This document shows positions 26,053 to 34,446 of a stretch of DNA of 51,027 nt, piece by piece. Under the pieces are notes generated by a model. The model was not told where the DNA came from. It saw nothing but the letters and a program-made list of their open reading frames with translations, and did not search any database. The translations under genes and the position numbers were made by a program. Numbering within the stretch: position 1 is the stretch's first letter; every line of letters begins with the position of its first letter. The DNA lies in NCBI GenBank assembly GCA_964399965.1, contig CAYNRX010000013.1, forward strand, positions 1-51,027, written 5' to 3'. Origin of the DNA: UBA1381 sp964399965. GTDB taxonomy: Bacteria; Bacillota; Clostridia; UBA1381.

Positions 26053-27119
26053 TGGCAGAGTTTAATATCGCGCTCATCCCCGGCGATGGTATAGGACCGG
26101 AGATCGTGGCCGGGGCGGTCACTGTGCTCGACGCTGTGGGGGAGAAGTTCGGTCACAAGTTCAATTATACCGAAACTTATATGGGAGGCTGCGCTATAGA
26201 CAAATTCGGCACAAGCCTGCCGCAGGAAACTGTTGATATATGTAAGGCTTCCGACAGTGTGCTTCTGGGTGCGGTCGGCGGCCCGAAATGGGACGGCGTC
26301 CCGGCGCAGATACGCCCCGAGGCCGGATTGCTCGGCATCAGAAAGGCGCTGGAGCTTTACGCAAACCTGCGTCCGTCTATTCTCAAGGCTCCGCTGAAAG
26401 AAGCGTCGCCCTTAAAAAATTCCAAGCTTGAGGGCGGATTGGATATTATGGTAGTACGGGAGCTTACAGGCGGCATCTATTTTGGCAAGCGGCAGAAGGC
26501 CGAGGATGGTTCCTGGGCGTCCGATGAGGAGAGATATTCCGTTGAAGAGGTCAGACGGATAGGGAAGATAGCGTTTGAGACCGCAATGATAAGGAAAAAA
26601 CGCGTTGTTTCGGTAGACAAGGCGAACGTGCTTGAATCCTCGAGACTTTGGAGAGCGACTATGACAGAGCTGGCTAAGGAATATCCCGAGGTAGAGCTTA
26701 CGCATATGTATGTAGATAATGCGGCTATGCAGCTGGCGATAAATCCGGCGCAGTTTGATGTTATCGTCACCTCCAATATTTTCGGCGATATCCTCTCCGA
26801 CCTTTCAAGCGCGATAGCCGGTTCTATCGGTATGCTCCCTTCGGCCTCGATGGGCGCCGGCAAGTGCAGTATGTATGAGCCGATACACGGGTCAGCTCCT
26901 GATATAGCGGGCATGGATATCGCTAACCCGATAGCGACTATCATTTCGGCAGCGATGATGCTTGAGTTATCGTTCGGGCTTTTGAAGGAGGCCAAAGCCG
27001 TAAACGAGGCGATCGATAAGGTGCTTGACATGGGATACAGGACGTCGGATATTATGTCCGAGGGCATGAAGAAGGTCGGCACAAAAGAGATGGCAAGGCT
27101 TATCGCTGAAAATATATAA
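26052..27119 (+). CDS. leuB: 3-isopropylmalate dehydrogenase
   Basis: A 355-residue NAD-dependent decarboxylating dehydrogenase. It starts IALIPGDGIGPEIV, has GAVGGPKWD, VVRELTGGIYFG, the metal-binding VTSNIFGDILSD and the adenine-binding GSAPDIAGMDIANPIA. It makes 2-oxoisocaproate precursor in leucine synthesis. Its ATG overlaps the TAA of leuD by one base. The next gene, for an amino-acid-binding lipoprotein, begins 43 bp later and may share the transcript. Confidence 0.96.
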   Translation: MAEFNIALIPGDGIGPEIVAGAVTVLDAVGEKFGHKFNYTETYMGGCAIDKFGTSLPQETVDICKASDSVLLGAVGGPKWDGVPAQIRPEAGLLGIRKALELYANLRPSILKAPLKEASPLKNSKLEGGLDIMVVRELTGGIYFGKRQKAEDGSWASDEERYSVEEVRRIGKIAFETAMIRKKRVVSVDKANVLESSRLWRATMTELAKEYPEVELTHMYVDNAAMQLAINPAQFDVIVTSNIFGDILSDLSSAIAGSIGMLPSASMGAGKCSMYEPIHGSAPDIAGMDIANPIATIISAAMMLELSFGLLKEAKAVNEAIDKVLDMGYRTSDIMSEGMKKVGTKEMARLIAENI

Positions 27120-27162
27120 GCCTTACTATAAATCATAAAAACATGAAAGGAACGATGTCATT

Positions 27163-27972
27163 ATGAAAAAGCTGTTAGCAGCATTTTTAGCTTCCGCATT
27201 ATCCATTTCGTTTATCGCGGGCTGCAGCAACACGAACGACGAGCAGCAGGCGGAGGGCGACACCCAGCAGAAAGCGACCTTCACAGTCGGTTTTGACCAG
27301 AATTTTCCGCCCTATGGCTTTAAGGGTGAAGACGGCGAATTTACCGGCTTTGACCTGGAGCTGGCGGCGGAAGTAGCAAACCGTTTGGGCAGGGAGATAG
27401 TTTATCAGCCTGTTGATTGGGATGCGAAGGATTTTGAGCTGGAGTCGGGCGCGATCGACTGTATCTGGAACGGATTTACGATGACCGGCCGTGAGGACGG
27501 TTATACCTGGTCGGAGCCGTATATGAATAATACACAGGTATTTGCGGTACGTGCGACTGATGATATAAATTCCGCAGAGGATCTGGCAGGAAAGATAGTA
27601 GCGGTACAGACTGACTCCTCGGCGCAGAAGGCTCTTGACGAGCCGGAAAATGCCGACCTTAAGGCCAGCTTTGCCGATTTGGTTATCTGCGGCGAATATA
27701 ATGCGGCCTTTATGGATCTGGAGGCCGGTGCAGTCGACGCTATCGCTATGGACGTCGGCGTTGCCAGATACCAGATAAACGGCCGCGAGGACGAGTTTAA
27801 GATACTCGATGAGGAGATCGCTTCTGAGCAGTATGCCGTTGGCTTCAAGCTGGGAAATACCGAACTTCGCGATGAGGTGCAGAACGCACTTGATGAGATG
27901 GCCGCAGACGGTACAGTGGCAGAAATATCAAATAAGTGGTTCGGCGAAGATGTAACGATTTTAGGCAAATAA
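27163..27972 (+). CDS. amino-acid ABC transporter substrate-binding lipoprotein
   Basis: A 269-residue family 3 solute-binding protein. The signal peptide ends in the lipobox FIAGC (Cys 21), followed by an acidic/Gln-rich linker and a domain starting FTVGFDQNFPPYGFKGEDGEFTGFD. It should capture a polar amino acid outside the cell for the permease and ATPase genes downstream. These are separated from it by a fold-back repeat of about 190 bp, which could allow the binding protein to be made in excess. Confidence 0.92.
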   Translation: MKKLLAAFLASALSISFIAGCSNTNDEQQAEGDTQQKATFTVGFDQNFPPYGFKGEDGEFTGFDLELAAEVANRLGREIVYQPVDWDAKDFELESGAIDCIWNGFTMTGREDGYTWSEPYMNNTQVFAVRATDDINSAEDLAGKIVAVQTDSSAQKALDEPENADLKASFADLVICGEYNAAFMDLEAGAVDAIAMDVGVARYQINGREDEFKILDEEIASEQYAVGFKLGNTELRDEVQNALDEMAADGTVAEISNKWFGEDVTILGK

Positions 27973-27980
27973 TAGCTTCT

Positions 27981-28159
27981 GGGGCTGTCGCTTTTAGCGC
28001 AGATTATTTCAAGGCTATGAAAAGCCTTGAAACTACGAACGAAACGAACCACTCGGAATATATTCATATGCCGTCGGGCAAGGGTTTGCAAGCAAACCTT
28101 CGTTTCGTTCGTTCTGCATCTAAAATCGAGCAGCCCCTTGCGTTTCTTAACGCGACAGC
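27981..28159. repeat. nested fold-back element inside ABC importer operon
   Basis: The gap between binding-protein and permease genes is filled with inverted repeats: GGGGCTG (27981) with CAGCCCC (28131-28137); GCTGTCGC (27984-27991) with GCGACAGC (28152-28159); TTTCAAGGC (28007-28015) with GCCTTGAAA (28024-28032); ACGAACGAAACGAA (28035-28048) with its exact complement at 28099-28112; and GGTTTGC-AA-GCAAACC (28083-28098). No U run follows, so it is not a plain terminator. It may be a small mobile palindromic element now acting as an mRNA-stabilising or processing structure. Confidence 0.75.
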
Positions 28160-28188
28160 TTCAGTTTTAAGAAACAGAGGAGGCGGAA

Positions 28189-28839
28189 ATGGATCTTTCC
28201 ACCATGCTTATGGAGCTGGGGCAGGGAATGCTCAAATCCTTTGAGATATTCGCTCTAACGCTCGTCTTTTCATTGCCGCTGGGACTTTTTGTGGCTTTGG
28301 GAAGAATGTCGAAATATAAAGTCATACAATGGATAATGCGCGTATACATTTCCATAATGCGCGGAACGCCGCTTATGCTGCAGCTGCTTGTTGTGTATTT
28401 CGGCCCGTTTTATATTTTCGGGATAGCTATCTCACCCGCATATAGGGAGGTAGCGGTGATATTGGGATTTTCTCTCAATTATGCTGCATACTTTGCAGAG
28501 ATATACCGTTCGGGGATAGAGTCGATCCCGGTTGGACAGTACGAGGCTGCCGAGGTGCTGGGCTATTCGCGGGCGCAGACATTTTTGAAAATAATACTGC
28601 CGCAGGTGGTAAAGCGTATACTCCCGCCTGTTACCAACGAGATAATCGTGCTGATAAAGGATACCTCGCTGGCATTTGCCATATCGGTATCGGAAATGTT
28701 TACGGTCGCCAAGGCTATAGCTGCTGCGGAAAAGACAATGGGCGCCCTTTTGGCAGCAGGTGTATTTTATTACATATTCAACTTTATAGTGGCAATGCTT
28801 ATGGAGAAGGTCGAGCAGAAGCTCAATTATTACAGATAA
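28189..28839 (+). CDS. amino-acid ABC transporter permease
   Basis: A 216-residue inner-membrane protein of the HisM/GlnP family with about five transmembrane helices. The cytoplasmic EAA loop, EAAEVLGYSRAQTFLKIILPQ, contacts the ATPase. Early residues RVYISIMRGTPLMLQLLVVYFG are typical of polar amino-acid permeases. GAGGAGG lies just before the ATG. The ATPase gene starts 14 bp after its stop. Confidence 0.93.
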   Translation: MDLSTMLMELGQGMLKSFEIFALTLVFSLPLGLFVALGRMSKYKVIQWIMRVYISIMRGTPLMLQLLVVYFGPFYIFGIAISPAYREVAVILGFSLNYAAYFAEIYRSGIESIPVGQYEAAEVLGYSRAQTFLKIILPQVVKRILPPVTNEIIVLIKDTSLAFAISVSEMFTVAKAIAAAEKTMGALLAAGVFYYIFNFIVAMLMEKVEQKLNYYR

Positions 28840-28853
28840 GGGAGGGATGTATC

Positions 28854-29615
28854 ATGAGTATCCTGGAGATAAACCATTTAAAAAAATCCTTCGGTATGCT
28901 GGAGGTACTGCATGATATTTCCTTGAGAGTGGACAAGGGGAATGTCGTTTCGGTGATAGGCCCTTCAGGCTCGGGGAAATCTACCCTTCTGCGCTGTGCA
29001 ACCTTTTTAGAAACGATAGATTCGGGTGAGATAATATATTCCGGCGAGACGGCGGTATCTACCTCTGATACGGGAAGGCCGGTTTATGCCTCATCGAAAA
29101 AGATGCGGGAGATAAAGACGAAATTTGGGCTAGTGTTCCAAAATTTCAACCTGTTTCCCCATTATTCGGTAATAAAGAATGTGACTGACGCCCCTATCTC
29201 GGTGCAGAAGCGTGACCGTGATGAAGTGATGGAGGAGGGGATGGAGCTTTTGCGGAAGATGGGGCTTGAGGACAAGGCCGACTCCTATCCTTACCAGCTG
29301 TCCGGCGGACAGCAGCAGAGAGTTTCCATTGCCCGCGCGTTGGCGATGAACCCGGATATGCTGTTTTTCGATGAGCCTACTTCCGCCCTTGACCCGGAGC
29401 TTACGGGGGAGATATTGCGGGTCATACGGGAATTGGCCGCCGAGAATATGACTATGATGATAGTGACGCATGAGATAGAGTTCGCCCGCAATGTGTCTGA
29501 GCGTGTCATATTCATGGCCGACGGTAATATTATCGAGGAAGGCGCGCCAGACAAGGTAATATTAAATCCGGATCATGAACGTACGCGTATGTTTCTGCGG
29601 AAATTGCAGAGATAA
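28854..29615 (+). CDS. amino-acid ABC transporter ATP-binding protein (GlnQ-like)
   Basis: A 253-residue ATPase of the polar amino-acid uptake family: GPSGSGKST (Walker A, about 40), LSGGQQQRVSIARAL (signature), LFFDEPTSALDPEL (Walker B) and VTHEIEFARNVSERVIFM (H-loop and family signature). It completes the importer with the lipoprotein and permease genes upstream. The substrate cannot be deduced. Confidence 0.94.
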   Translation: MSILEINHLKKSFGMLEVLHDISLRVDKGNVVSVIGPSGSGKSTLLRCATFLETIDSGEIIYSGETAVSTSDTGRPVYASSKKMREIKTKFGLVFQNFNLFPHYSVIKNVTDAPISVQKRDRDEVMEEGMELLRKMGLEDKADSYPYQLSGGQQQRVSIARALAMNPDMLFFDEPTSALDPELTGEILRVIRELAAENMTMMIVTHEIEFARNVSERVIFMADGNIIEEGAPDKVILNPDHERTRMFLRKLQR

Positions 29616-29639
29616 AACCGGCTGCAAAAATAAAAAATA

Positions 29640-29697
29640 TACGCCGCTCTGTGTACCGTGGACTTTAAGTCCTGGCGATACACAAGACGGCGTTTTT
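29640..29697. terminator. bidirectional terminator after amino-acid importer
   Basis: ACGCCG and TGTGTA near 29641-29654 pair with TACACA and CGGCGT near 29679-29693. An inner GGACT/AGTCC hairpin sits in the loop, and TTTTTATT follows on plus. The A/T run on the left lets it serve the converging minus-strand gene. Confidence 0.75.
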
Positions 29698-29752
29698 ATT
29701 ATTTCGGCTGAGCGTATTTCATTCTGTGAGACCGCTTCCCCTTGCGGCCGTT

Positions 29753-30874
29753 TTATGCTTCCTCGTCCGGCAGATTTTCCATGATCACCAGACGCGGCTC
29801 TATGTAGAAGCCGCCGACAACTCTCTGACTGCTTGTGCCGTCAGGGGCGTTGTATATTTCGTTTCTGTAGACCGTTGTTTCCGCCGGCATATCATAATCG
29901 GCAGGATCATCGCCAACGCGGATAATACCTCCGGACCTGAGGCCTACTAAGGTCGCTTCCCAACCGGTCGCGCCGCCTGTTGAAGGCTCAAGCCGTTCAT
30001 GCTTCTGGTTTTCTACCGGTACTACCAGCTGTACCCTTCCCGCATCGTCCACAACTATTCTCTTTACGGGATCAACGGGGAAGTAATAGCCGTTTACCTC
30101 CTTGTGAGAGAAACCTGCCGCCTCCATCTGTGCTGCTGTGCCTATCATCACTTTTTCGCCCGCCTCATAATATGATTCCGGCTTGCTGCGATCCTCGCCG
30201 TAGGCGTTGAATTCATCCTCGATAACAACGGTGAATTGACCGTCCTCATCATACTGCCTGATCTCAAGACCCGCAAGCAGTCCCATATAATTCTTGTGTC
30301 GTGTGTAAGTTGCATCGGGGATCTCAGTGTGGAAGTTTGTTATCCTGCTGAGCATTCCCGAGGGCATATATGTAACTCCATCGCGCATAATGCAGGGATG
30401 AGTAGTCGTCCGCATAGTCGTCCGCATAAAATGGTATTCGGGATTTTGATCCATATCAAAGGTTATATCCGGGCCTGTGGCGTTGATATGAGCAATGATC
30501 GGCTGATCGTCTCCAAGTTTGGCGGAATAGAACGTCAGCGTGATATTGCCGTTATCATAGACTATATCGCCGTTGCCAAGGCCGCAGGCGGTGAGCGTTT
30601 CTCTTAAGGGAACGTAAATTTCTTCGTTGTCGATAAACGGCTTGTTTTCAAAATCCAGCTCGCGCCCGTCGGAATACACGCGGATAGGCTCGTTAGACGC
30701 ATATGTGCCATTGGCAGTGCCGGCAGCGAATACCCCGGTAGCAAAAAGCATTATGCCGGCGGTGATGCCTGCCGCTATCCCTGCTTTGGTAGGACGGCTG
30801 TTGTTTGTTATGGCAGAAAACCGCTGCTTGATATTCTTTCCGCCCATTTTAGTTGTATAAAATTCCTGATACAT
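29753..30874 (-). CDS. membrane-anchored stalk-domain protein, possible sensor part of a split BlaR1-like receptor
   Basis: A 373-residue protein with a short cytoplasmic N-terminus, one membrane helix (about 33-52) and an extracytoplasmic part. Residues about 62-115 form a copper-amine-oxidase-N-like stalk domain (IRVYSDGRELDF, PFIDNEEIYVPLRETL). The remaining 250 residues are unrecognised. The segment before the helix (TTKMGGKNIKQRFSAI) resembles the cytoplasmic linker before the last helix in BlaR1/M56 receptors. AAAGGAAAGGAG lies before the ATG, so it is translated independently. It is the last gene after blaI and the M56 protease gene, 18 bp behind the latter. Confidence 0.75.
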   Translation of the reverse strand: MYQEFYTTKMGGKNIKQRFSAITNNSRPTKAGIAAGITAGIMLFATGVFAAGTANGTYASNEPIRVYSDGRELDFENKPFIDNEEIYVPLRETLTACGLGNGDIVYDNGNITLTFYSAKLGDDQPIIAHINATGPDITFDMDQNPEYHFMRTTMRTTTHPCIMRDGVTYMPSGMLSRITNFHTEIPDATYTRHKNYMGLLAGLEIRQYDEDGQFTVVIEDEFNAYGEDRSKPESYYEAGEKVMIGTAAQMEAAGFSHKEVNGYYFPVDPVKRIVVDDAGRVQLVVPVENQKHERLEPSTGGATGWEATLVGLRSGGIIRVGDDPADYDMPAETTVYRNEIYNAPDGTSSQRVVGGFYIEPRLVIMENLPDEEA

Positions 30875-30892
30875 CGTGCTTCTCCTTTCCTT

Positions 30893-31768
30893 TTACGGCT
30901 GATTGTTGTTTTTTTGATTTTTGTTTTGAACTGTGCTCAATATTGTACGCATATAGGCTCTCTTTTCTTCGCTGTCCAGCTTTCTCGTGGCTGCCAGATC
31001 GCAGGATATCTCGCACTCTGTATGTACCTGATGCGAAATCACATAGCTTAACGGATTGAACCAGTGAACGCTGTTGGCAATAAGCGCCAGCCATTTGTAC
31101 CACAGATCGTGCCGCCGGTAGTGCATCAATTCGTGGCGGATGATGTTGCCAAGATCTTCGCTGCTGGCGGCGGTCTCCGGCAGCAGAAGTACCGGGCGAA
31201 AAAGTCCGGCCAGCATAGGCGTATCTATTCCACGGGTATACAGTATTTGTATGCGTTTTGGTATCGTTGCTTTAACGGCAGCAATGCTGCGATCTGCAGG
31301 TATCGCACATGATCTTACCCGGCGCCAGAAGCGGGCGTAGCTTACGATATATCCGCCGAAGAATAGTATCGCTCCGGTAAGCCAGGCCGCAGCAAGCAGC
31401 TGCATAGGCTCTATGCGGACGTCCGGGGTATTGTCCATGGCCGGCGGTATGGCTGCGGTTTCCGGCATAGCTGCATCGCCAGCGGGCGCGATAGTTTCCT
31501 CCGCTATCGGAGCTGTGGTCTGGAAGACGTATACAGAATATTCCCCGTCTGTCACAGCCGGTTCCGGTGGAGTTATCACGGCGCTTCTTATATGCGGAGT
31601 TATAGCGATAGGCAGCAGCATTATTATTATCGGGCAAAGCCATATGTAATACTGCCAGCCGCAGCCGAAGATTTTCCGCGTTATCGGCTTGAGCAGCAAA
31701 AGCAGCAGGGCAACAGCTCCGCCTGCGGCCGATAAAATGAGAACGGTTCTAAATGCGTCAATAAGCAT
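30893..31768 (-). CDS. M56 family metallopeptidase (BlaR1-like, protease part only)
   Basis: A 291-residue membrane protease with several helices and the zinc motif in RHELMHYRRHDLW (about 208-220). In beta-lactam signalling BlaR1 cleaves BlaI after its outer sensor domain is acylated. Here the protein ends (STVQNKNQKNNNQP) just after the protease domain, about half the length of BlaR1, and has no penicillin-binding sensor. The next gene on the transcript supplies a membrane-anchored outer domain. AAGGAGGT precedes the ATG. blaI lies 17 bp upstream. Confidence 0.87.
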   Translation of the reverse strand: MLIDAFRTVLILSAAGGAVALLLLLLKPITRKIFGCGWQYYIWLCPIIIMLLPIAITPHIRSAVITPPEPAVTDGEYSVYVFQTTAPIAEETIAPAGDAAMPETAAIPPAMDNTPDVRIEPMQLLAAAWLTGAILFFGGYIVSYARFWRRVRSCAIPADRSIAAVKATIPKRIQILYTRGIDTPMLAGLFRPVLLLPETAASSEDLGNIIRHELMHYRRHDLWYKWLALIANSVHWFNPLSYVISHQVHTECEISCDLAATRKLDSEEKRAYMRTILSTVQNKNQKNNNQP

Positions 31769-31785
31769 CTTGACCTCCTTCTGTG

Positions 31786-32157
31786 TTACAATTTGAAAAG
31801 GCTGCGGATCTCTTCTATCTCCTCCGGAGAGACGTCCTCGTCATCGATAAGGGCAGCGACCATGCTTTTGGCCGAACCGCCGAACATACGCTTGAGGAAG
31901 TCGCGCGTGCGGCTTTTCTGATATTCCGAACGCTCTATGGTGGGAGAGAAGTAGAAGAATTTCCCGCGCTTCTCATGCTCCAGTGCACCCTTTTCCTGCA
32001 TACGACCCAGCAGGGTGGATACAGTCGTATACTTCCATCCTTTTTCCGGTGTCAGTACCTCACAGATCTCCTTGGTGTTTTTCGGCTCTCCGGCGTCCCA
32101 GAGAACTTGCATTACTTCAAGCTCTGAATTGCTGAGCTGCAACGATTCCTTTTTCAT
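31786..32157 (-). CDS. BlaI/MecI family transcriptional repressor
   Basis: A 123-residue protein with an N-terminal winged helix (LSNSELEVMQVLWDAGEP, then YTTVSTLLGRMQEKGAL) and a C-terminal dimerisation helix pair. In the family it represses its own operon and is destroyed by the partner M56 protease on signal. It heads the three-gene unit. The likely operator is the TTTGACATT/AATGTCAAA dyad overlapping the -35 of its promoter. No beta-lactamase gene is nearby, so the signal and targets are unknown. Confidence 0.9.
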   Translation of the reverse strand: MKKESLQLSNSELEVMQVLWDAGEPKNTKEICEVLTPEKGWKYTTVSTLLGRMQEKGALEHEKRGKFFYFSPTIERSEYQKSRTRDFLKRMFGGSAKSMVAALIDDEDVSPEEIEEIRSLFKL

Positions 32158-32208
32158 TAGAATGCCTCCTTATTCTGAGCTTCAAACGACATATATAGTT
32201 ACATTTAT

Positions 32209-32237
32209 ATTTTACAACAGCAGTTTGACATTGTCAA
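32209..32237 (-). promoter_or_regulatory. promoter of blaI-M56 operon
   Basis: On the minus strand TTGACA (32232-32237) and TAAAAT (32209-32214) are 17 bp apart, about 50 bp before the start codon. Confidence 0.85.
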
Positions 32238-32255
32238 GGGCTTTTTAATGTCAAA
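32224..32255. promoter_or_regulatory. candidate BlaI operator dyad
   Basis: TTTGACATT (32224-32232) and AATGTCAAA (32247-32255) form a perfect 9-bp inverted repeat with 14 bp between, covering the -35 box. This suits autorepression. From 32258 to about 32480 the sequence is AT-rich and I recognise nothing. Confidence 0.5.
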
Positions 32256-32481
32256 TTGAAATTTTTTTATAAGCGCAAAAACAGAAATGACAACCACTGG
32301 CAGCCAAAATGTCAAAATACGTAATATCAACGGGCAATTAGGCAAAATATGACGATATAATTGTAAAATAACATCAAAACAGGTCTACATTTCTGTGTGA
32401 GCGGTTGGGGAGTTGGAACATTTTTGGTTATTTTACACATATATCCATAGCATGTTTTAAAAATTCTGTACAATATTTTGC

Positions 32482-32510
32482 TTGACAGTGGCGGATACAA
32501 GTGCTATAAT
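32482..32510 (+). promoter_or_regulatory. promoter of glnK-amtB
   Basis: TTGACA (32482-32487), 17 bp, TATAAT (32505-32510): a perfect sigma-A promoter giving a leader of about 136 nt before the P-II gene. Confidence 0.9.
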
Positions 32511-32518
32511 ACGTTTAT

Positions 32519-32565
32519 AAAGAGCAAAGGTGCTTTTAGAAAATGGCACTTTTGCTCTTTTCTTA
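32519..32565 (+). terminator. terminator-like hairpin at the start of the glnK leader
   Basis: AAGAGCAAAGGTGC pairs with GCACTTTTGCTCTT (one G-U pair) around a 12-nt loop, followed by TTCTTATTT. It begins only two or three bases after the expected transcription start. It could be an attenuator controlling the P-II/ammonium transporter operon, or a 5' stabilising hairpin. Confidence 0.6.
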
Positions 32566-32652
32566 TTTATACCAATTTCAATACAAAGATTTGTGCACAA
32601 AAGAACTGGTTTATTATACGGTTTTGTATTGACATCAAGGGAGGCTTTCGTT

Positions 32653-33006
32653 ATGAGCGATACGATGACAAAAATCGAGATCATTACCAGAGAGAGCAAG
32701 TTTGAAGAACTGAAAGAAGCTCTTAATGCGATCGGCATTAACGGCATGACCGTAAGCCATGTTCTCGGTTACGGCGCCCAGAAGGGCAAGAAGTACAAGT
32801 ACAGGGGGAGCGATTATTCGGTAGATCTGCTGCCGAAGATCAAGGTAGAGGTCGTAGTTTGCACAGTTCCTGTAGACGACGTAGTAAATGCGGCCATAAA
32901 GGCTCTGAGAACAGGGGAGATCGGCGATGGTAAGATATTTATTTCTCCTGTGACCCGAACGATAAAGGTAAGAACGGGCGAAGAGGACAGGGACGCACTC
33001 TTGTAA
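32653..33006 (+). CDS. glnK: P-II family nitrogen regulatory protein
   Basis: A 117-residue P-II protein. The T-loop (about 40-58) holds Tyr 55 at the place of the uridylylated Tyr 51 of E. coli GlnB, in RGSDYSVDLLPKIKVE. The C-terminal TGEIGDGKIFISPV matches the P-II signature for ATP/2-oxoglutarate binding. I set the start at 32653, about nine bases after GGGAGG; the longer open frame runs into the leader hairpin. The adjacent ammonium transporter gene makes GlnK the fitting name: it would gate the channel according to nitrogen status. Confidence 0.92.
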   Translation: MSDTMTKIEIITRESKFEELKEALNAIGINGMTVSHVLGYGAQKGKKYKYRGSDYSVDLLPKIKVEVVVCTVPVDDVVNAAIKALRTGEIGDGKIFISPVTRTIKVRTGEEDRDALL

Positions 33007-33060
33007 TAATTACAGCGGAACGGCCTTTAGCGGCTGTCCCTCAAAGAAAGGATGATAACA

Positions 33061-34287
33061 ATGATCGATACCGGCAGCACTGCATTTATGATCATATCGG
33101 CGGCGATGGTATTTATAATGACTCCAGGTCTGGCATTTTTCTATGGTGGCTTATCACAGAGAAAAAATGTACTGAATACAATGATGATGTCGGTGTTTAT
33201 TATGGGGCTGGCAACGGTTTTATGGGTACTGGTAGGCTATTCGCTATCTTTCAGCGGAGATTTGGGAGGTATCATCGGAGACCTGAAATGGTTCGCATTC
33301 AACGGCGTAGGAGCGGAACCGGGGCCGTACAGCGATGCTATTCCCAATACGTGCTTTGCAGCATTCCAGATGATGTTTGCCATCATTACCCCGGCGCTTT
33401 TGACAGGAGCAGTAGCAGGAAGAATGAAGTTTAAGGCAATATTCTTTTTCGTACTGTTTTGGCTGTTTTTAGTTTATTACCCCTTAGCGCATATGGTATG
33501 GGGCGGCGGCTTTTTGGCAGACATCGGCTCGGTGGATTTTGCCGGCGGAAATGTGGTACATATAAGCTCCGGAGTAAGCGGTTTGGTGCTGGCGCTTTTG
33601 ATAGGCAAGAGAAAAGCGGTGGAGCATCAGAAAGTTATTCCTCCGCACAATGTTCCCTTTGTTGTTCTGGGCGCCTCGCTTCTGTGGTTCGGTTGGTTTG
33701 GATTTAACGGCGGCAGTGCGTTGGCGGCTGATAGGCTTGCGCTTCATGCGGTATTCACGACCTGTGTTTCGGCAGCCTGTGCAATGCTTTCCTGGATGCT
33801 TATCGATACGATCAAGGACGGTAAGCCGACTATAGTCGGAGCTTGTACCGGAGCTGTTGTAGGCTTGGTAGCAATAACACCGGGCGCCGGTTTTGTCCCC
33901 ATTTGGGCATCGTTCATCATCGGTCTTCTGGTAAGCCCTATATGCTATTTCGCTCTTTCTGTCCTTAAGAAGAACTTCGGCTATGATGATGCGCTGGATG
34001 CTTTCGGATGTCATGGTATCGGCGGCGTCTGGGGCGGATTGGCGACAGGATTGTTCGCCCAGACGTCTATCAACCCTGTGGCACAGTGGAATGGTCTGGT
34101 GTTTGGTGATACAGAGCTATTCCTGGCACAGGTGCTCAGTATCGTTGTTACGATCGCGATCGCGGTAGTGGGAACGCTCATCTGTGCAGGTATTACGCGG
34201 CTGATAACACCGCTGAGAGTTACAGCTTCTCATGAAGAGCTGGGCATGGATGATAGTGAACATGGTGAAGCAGCTTATATAGATTGA
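33061..34287 (+). CDS. amtB: ammonium transporter (Amt family)
   Basis: A 408-residue membrane protein with about eleven helices. The paired pore histidines are in NVVHISSGVSGLVLAL and DAFGCHGIGGVWGGLATGLFA, and LLWFGWFGFNGGSAL is typical. It conducts ammonium/ammonia across the membrane and is normally blocked by the P-II protein encoded just upstream (54 bp). AAAGG ten bases before 33061 favours that ATG over the one at 33052, which would touch the ribosome site. Confidence 0.95.
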   Translation: MIDTGSTAFMIISAAMVFIMTPGLAFFYGGLSQRKNVLNTMMMSVFIMGLATVLWVLVGYSLSFSGDLGGIIGDLKWFAFNGVGAEPGPYSDAIPNTCFAAFQMMFAIITPALLTGAVAGRMKFKAIFFFVLFWLFLVYYPLAHMVWGGGFLADIGSVDFAGGNVVHISSGVSGLVLALLIGKRKAVEHQKVIPPHNVPFVVLGASLLWFGWFGFNGGSALAADRLALHAVFTTCVSAACAMLSWMLIDTIKDGKPTIVGACTGAVVGLVAITPGAGFVPIWASFIIGLLVSPICYFALSVLKKNFGYDDALDAFGCHGIGGVWGGLATGLFAQTSINPVAQWNGLVFGDTELFLAQVLSIVVTIAIAVVGTLICAGITRLITPLRVTASHEELGMDDSEHGEAAYID

Positions 34288-34299
34288 TTGATCTTCAGC

Positions 34300-34336
34300 A
34301 AAAAAATCGCGACAAGCATGGCCGCGATTTTTTTTT
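34300..34336 (+). terminator. terminator of glnK-amtB
   Basis: AAAAAATCGCG pairs with CGCGATTTTTT around a loop of about 12 nt, followed by further T residues. Confidence 0.87.
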
Positions 34337-34368
34337 GATAATGTTGAGCTCGGTCCGTTTGAGAAGAA

Positions 34369-34420
34369 AAGCCGCCCTGTATGATGTGGAAAACACAGTA
34401 CACAAGGCGGCTTTGTTTTA
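34369..34420. terminator. terminator of alcohol dehydrogenase gene
   Basis: AAGCCGCC (34369-34376) pairs with GGCGGCTT (34406-34413). TTTTCTTCTC follows on the minus strand and TGTTTTA on plus. It sits downstream of the minus-strand dehydrogenase gene. Confidence 0.7.
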
Positions 34421-34446
34421 TGCTGCTATCACAGTGTTATGTACGA

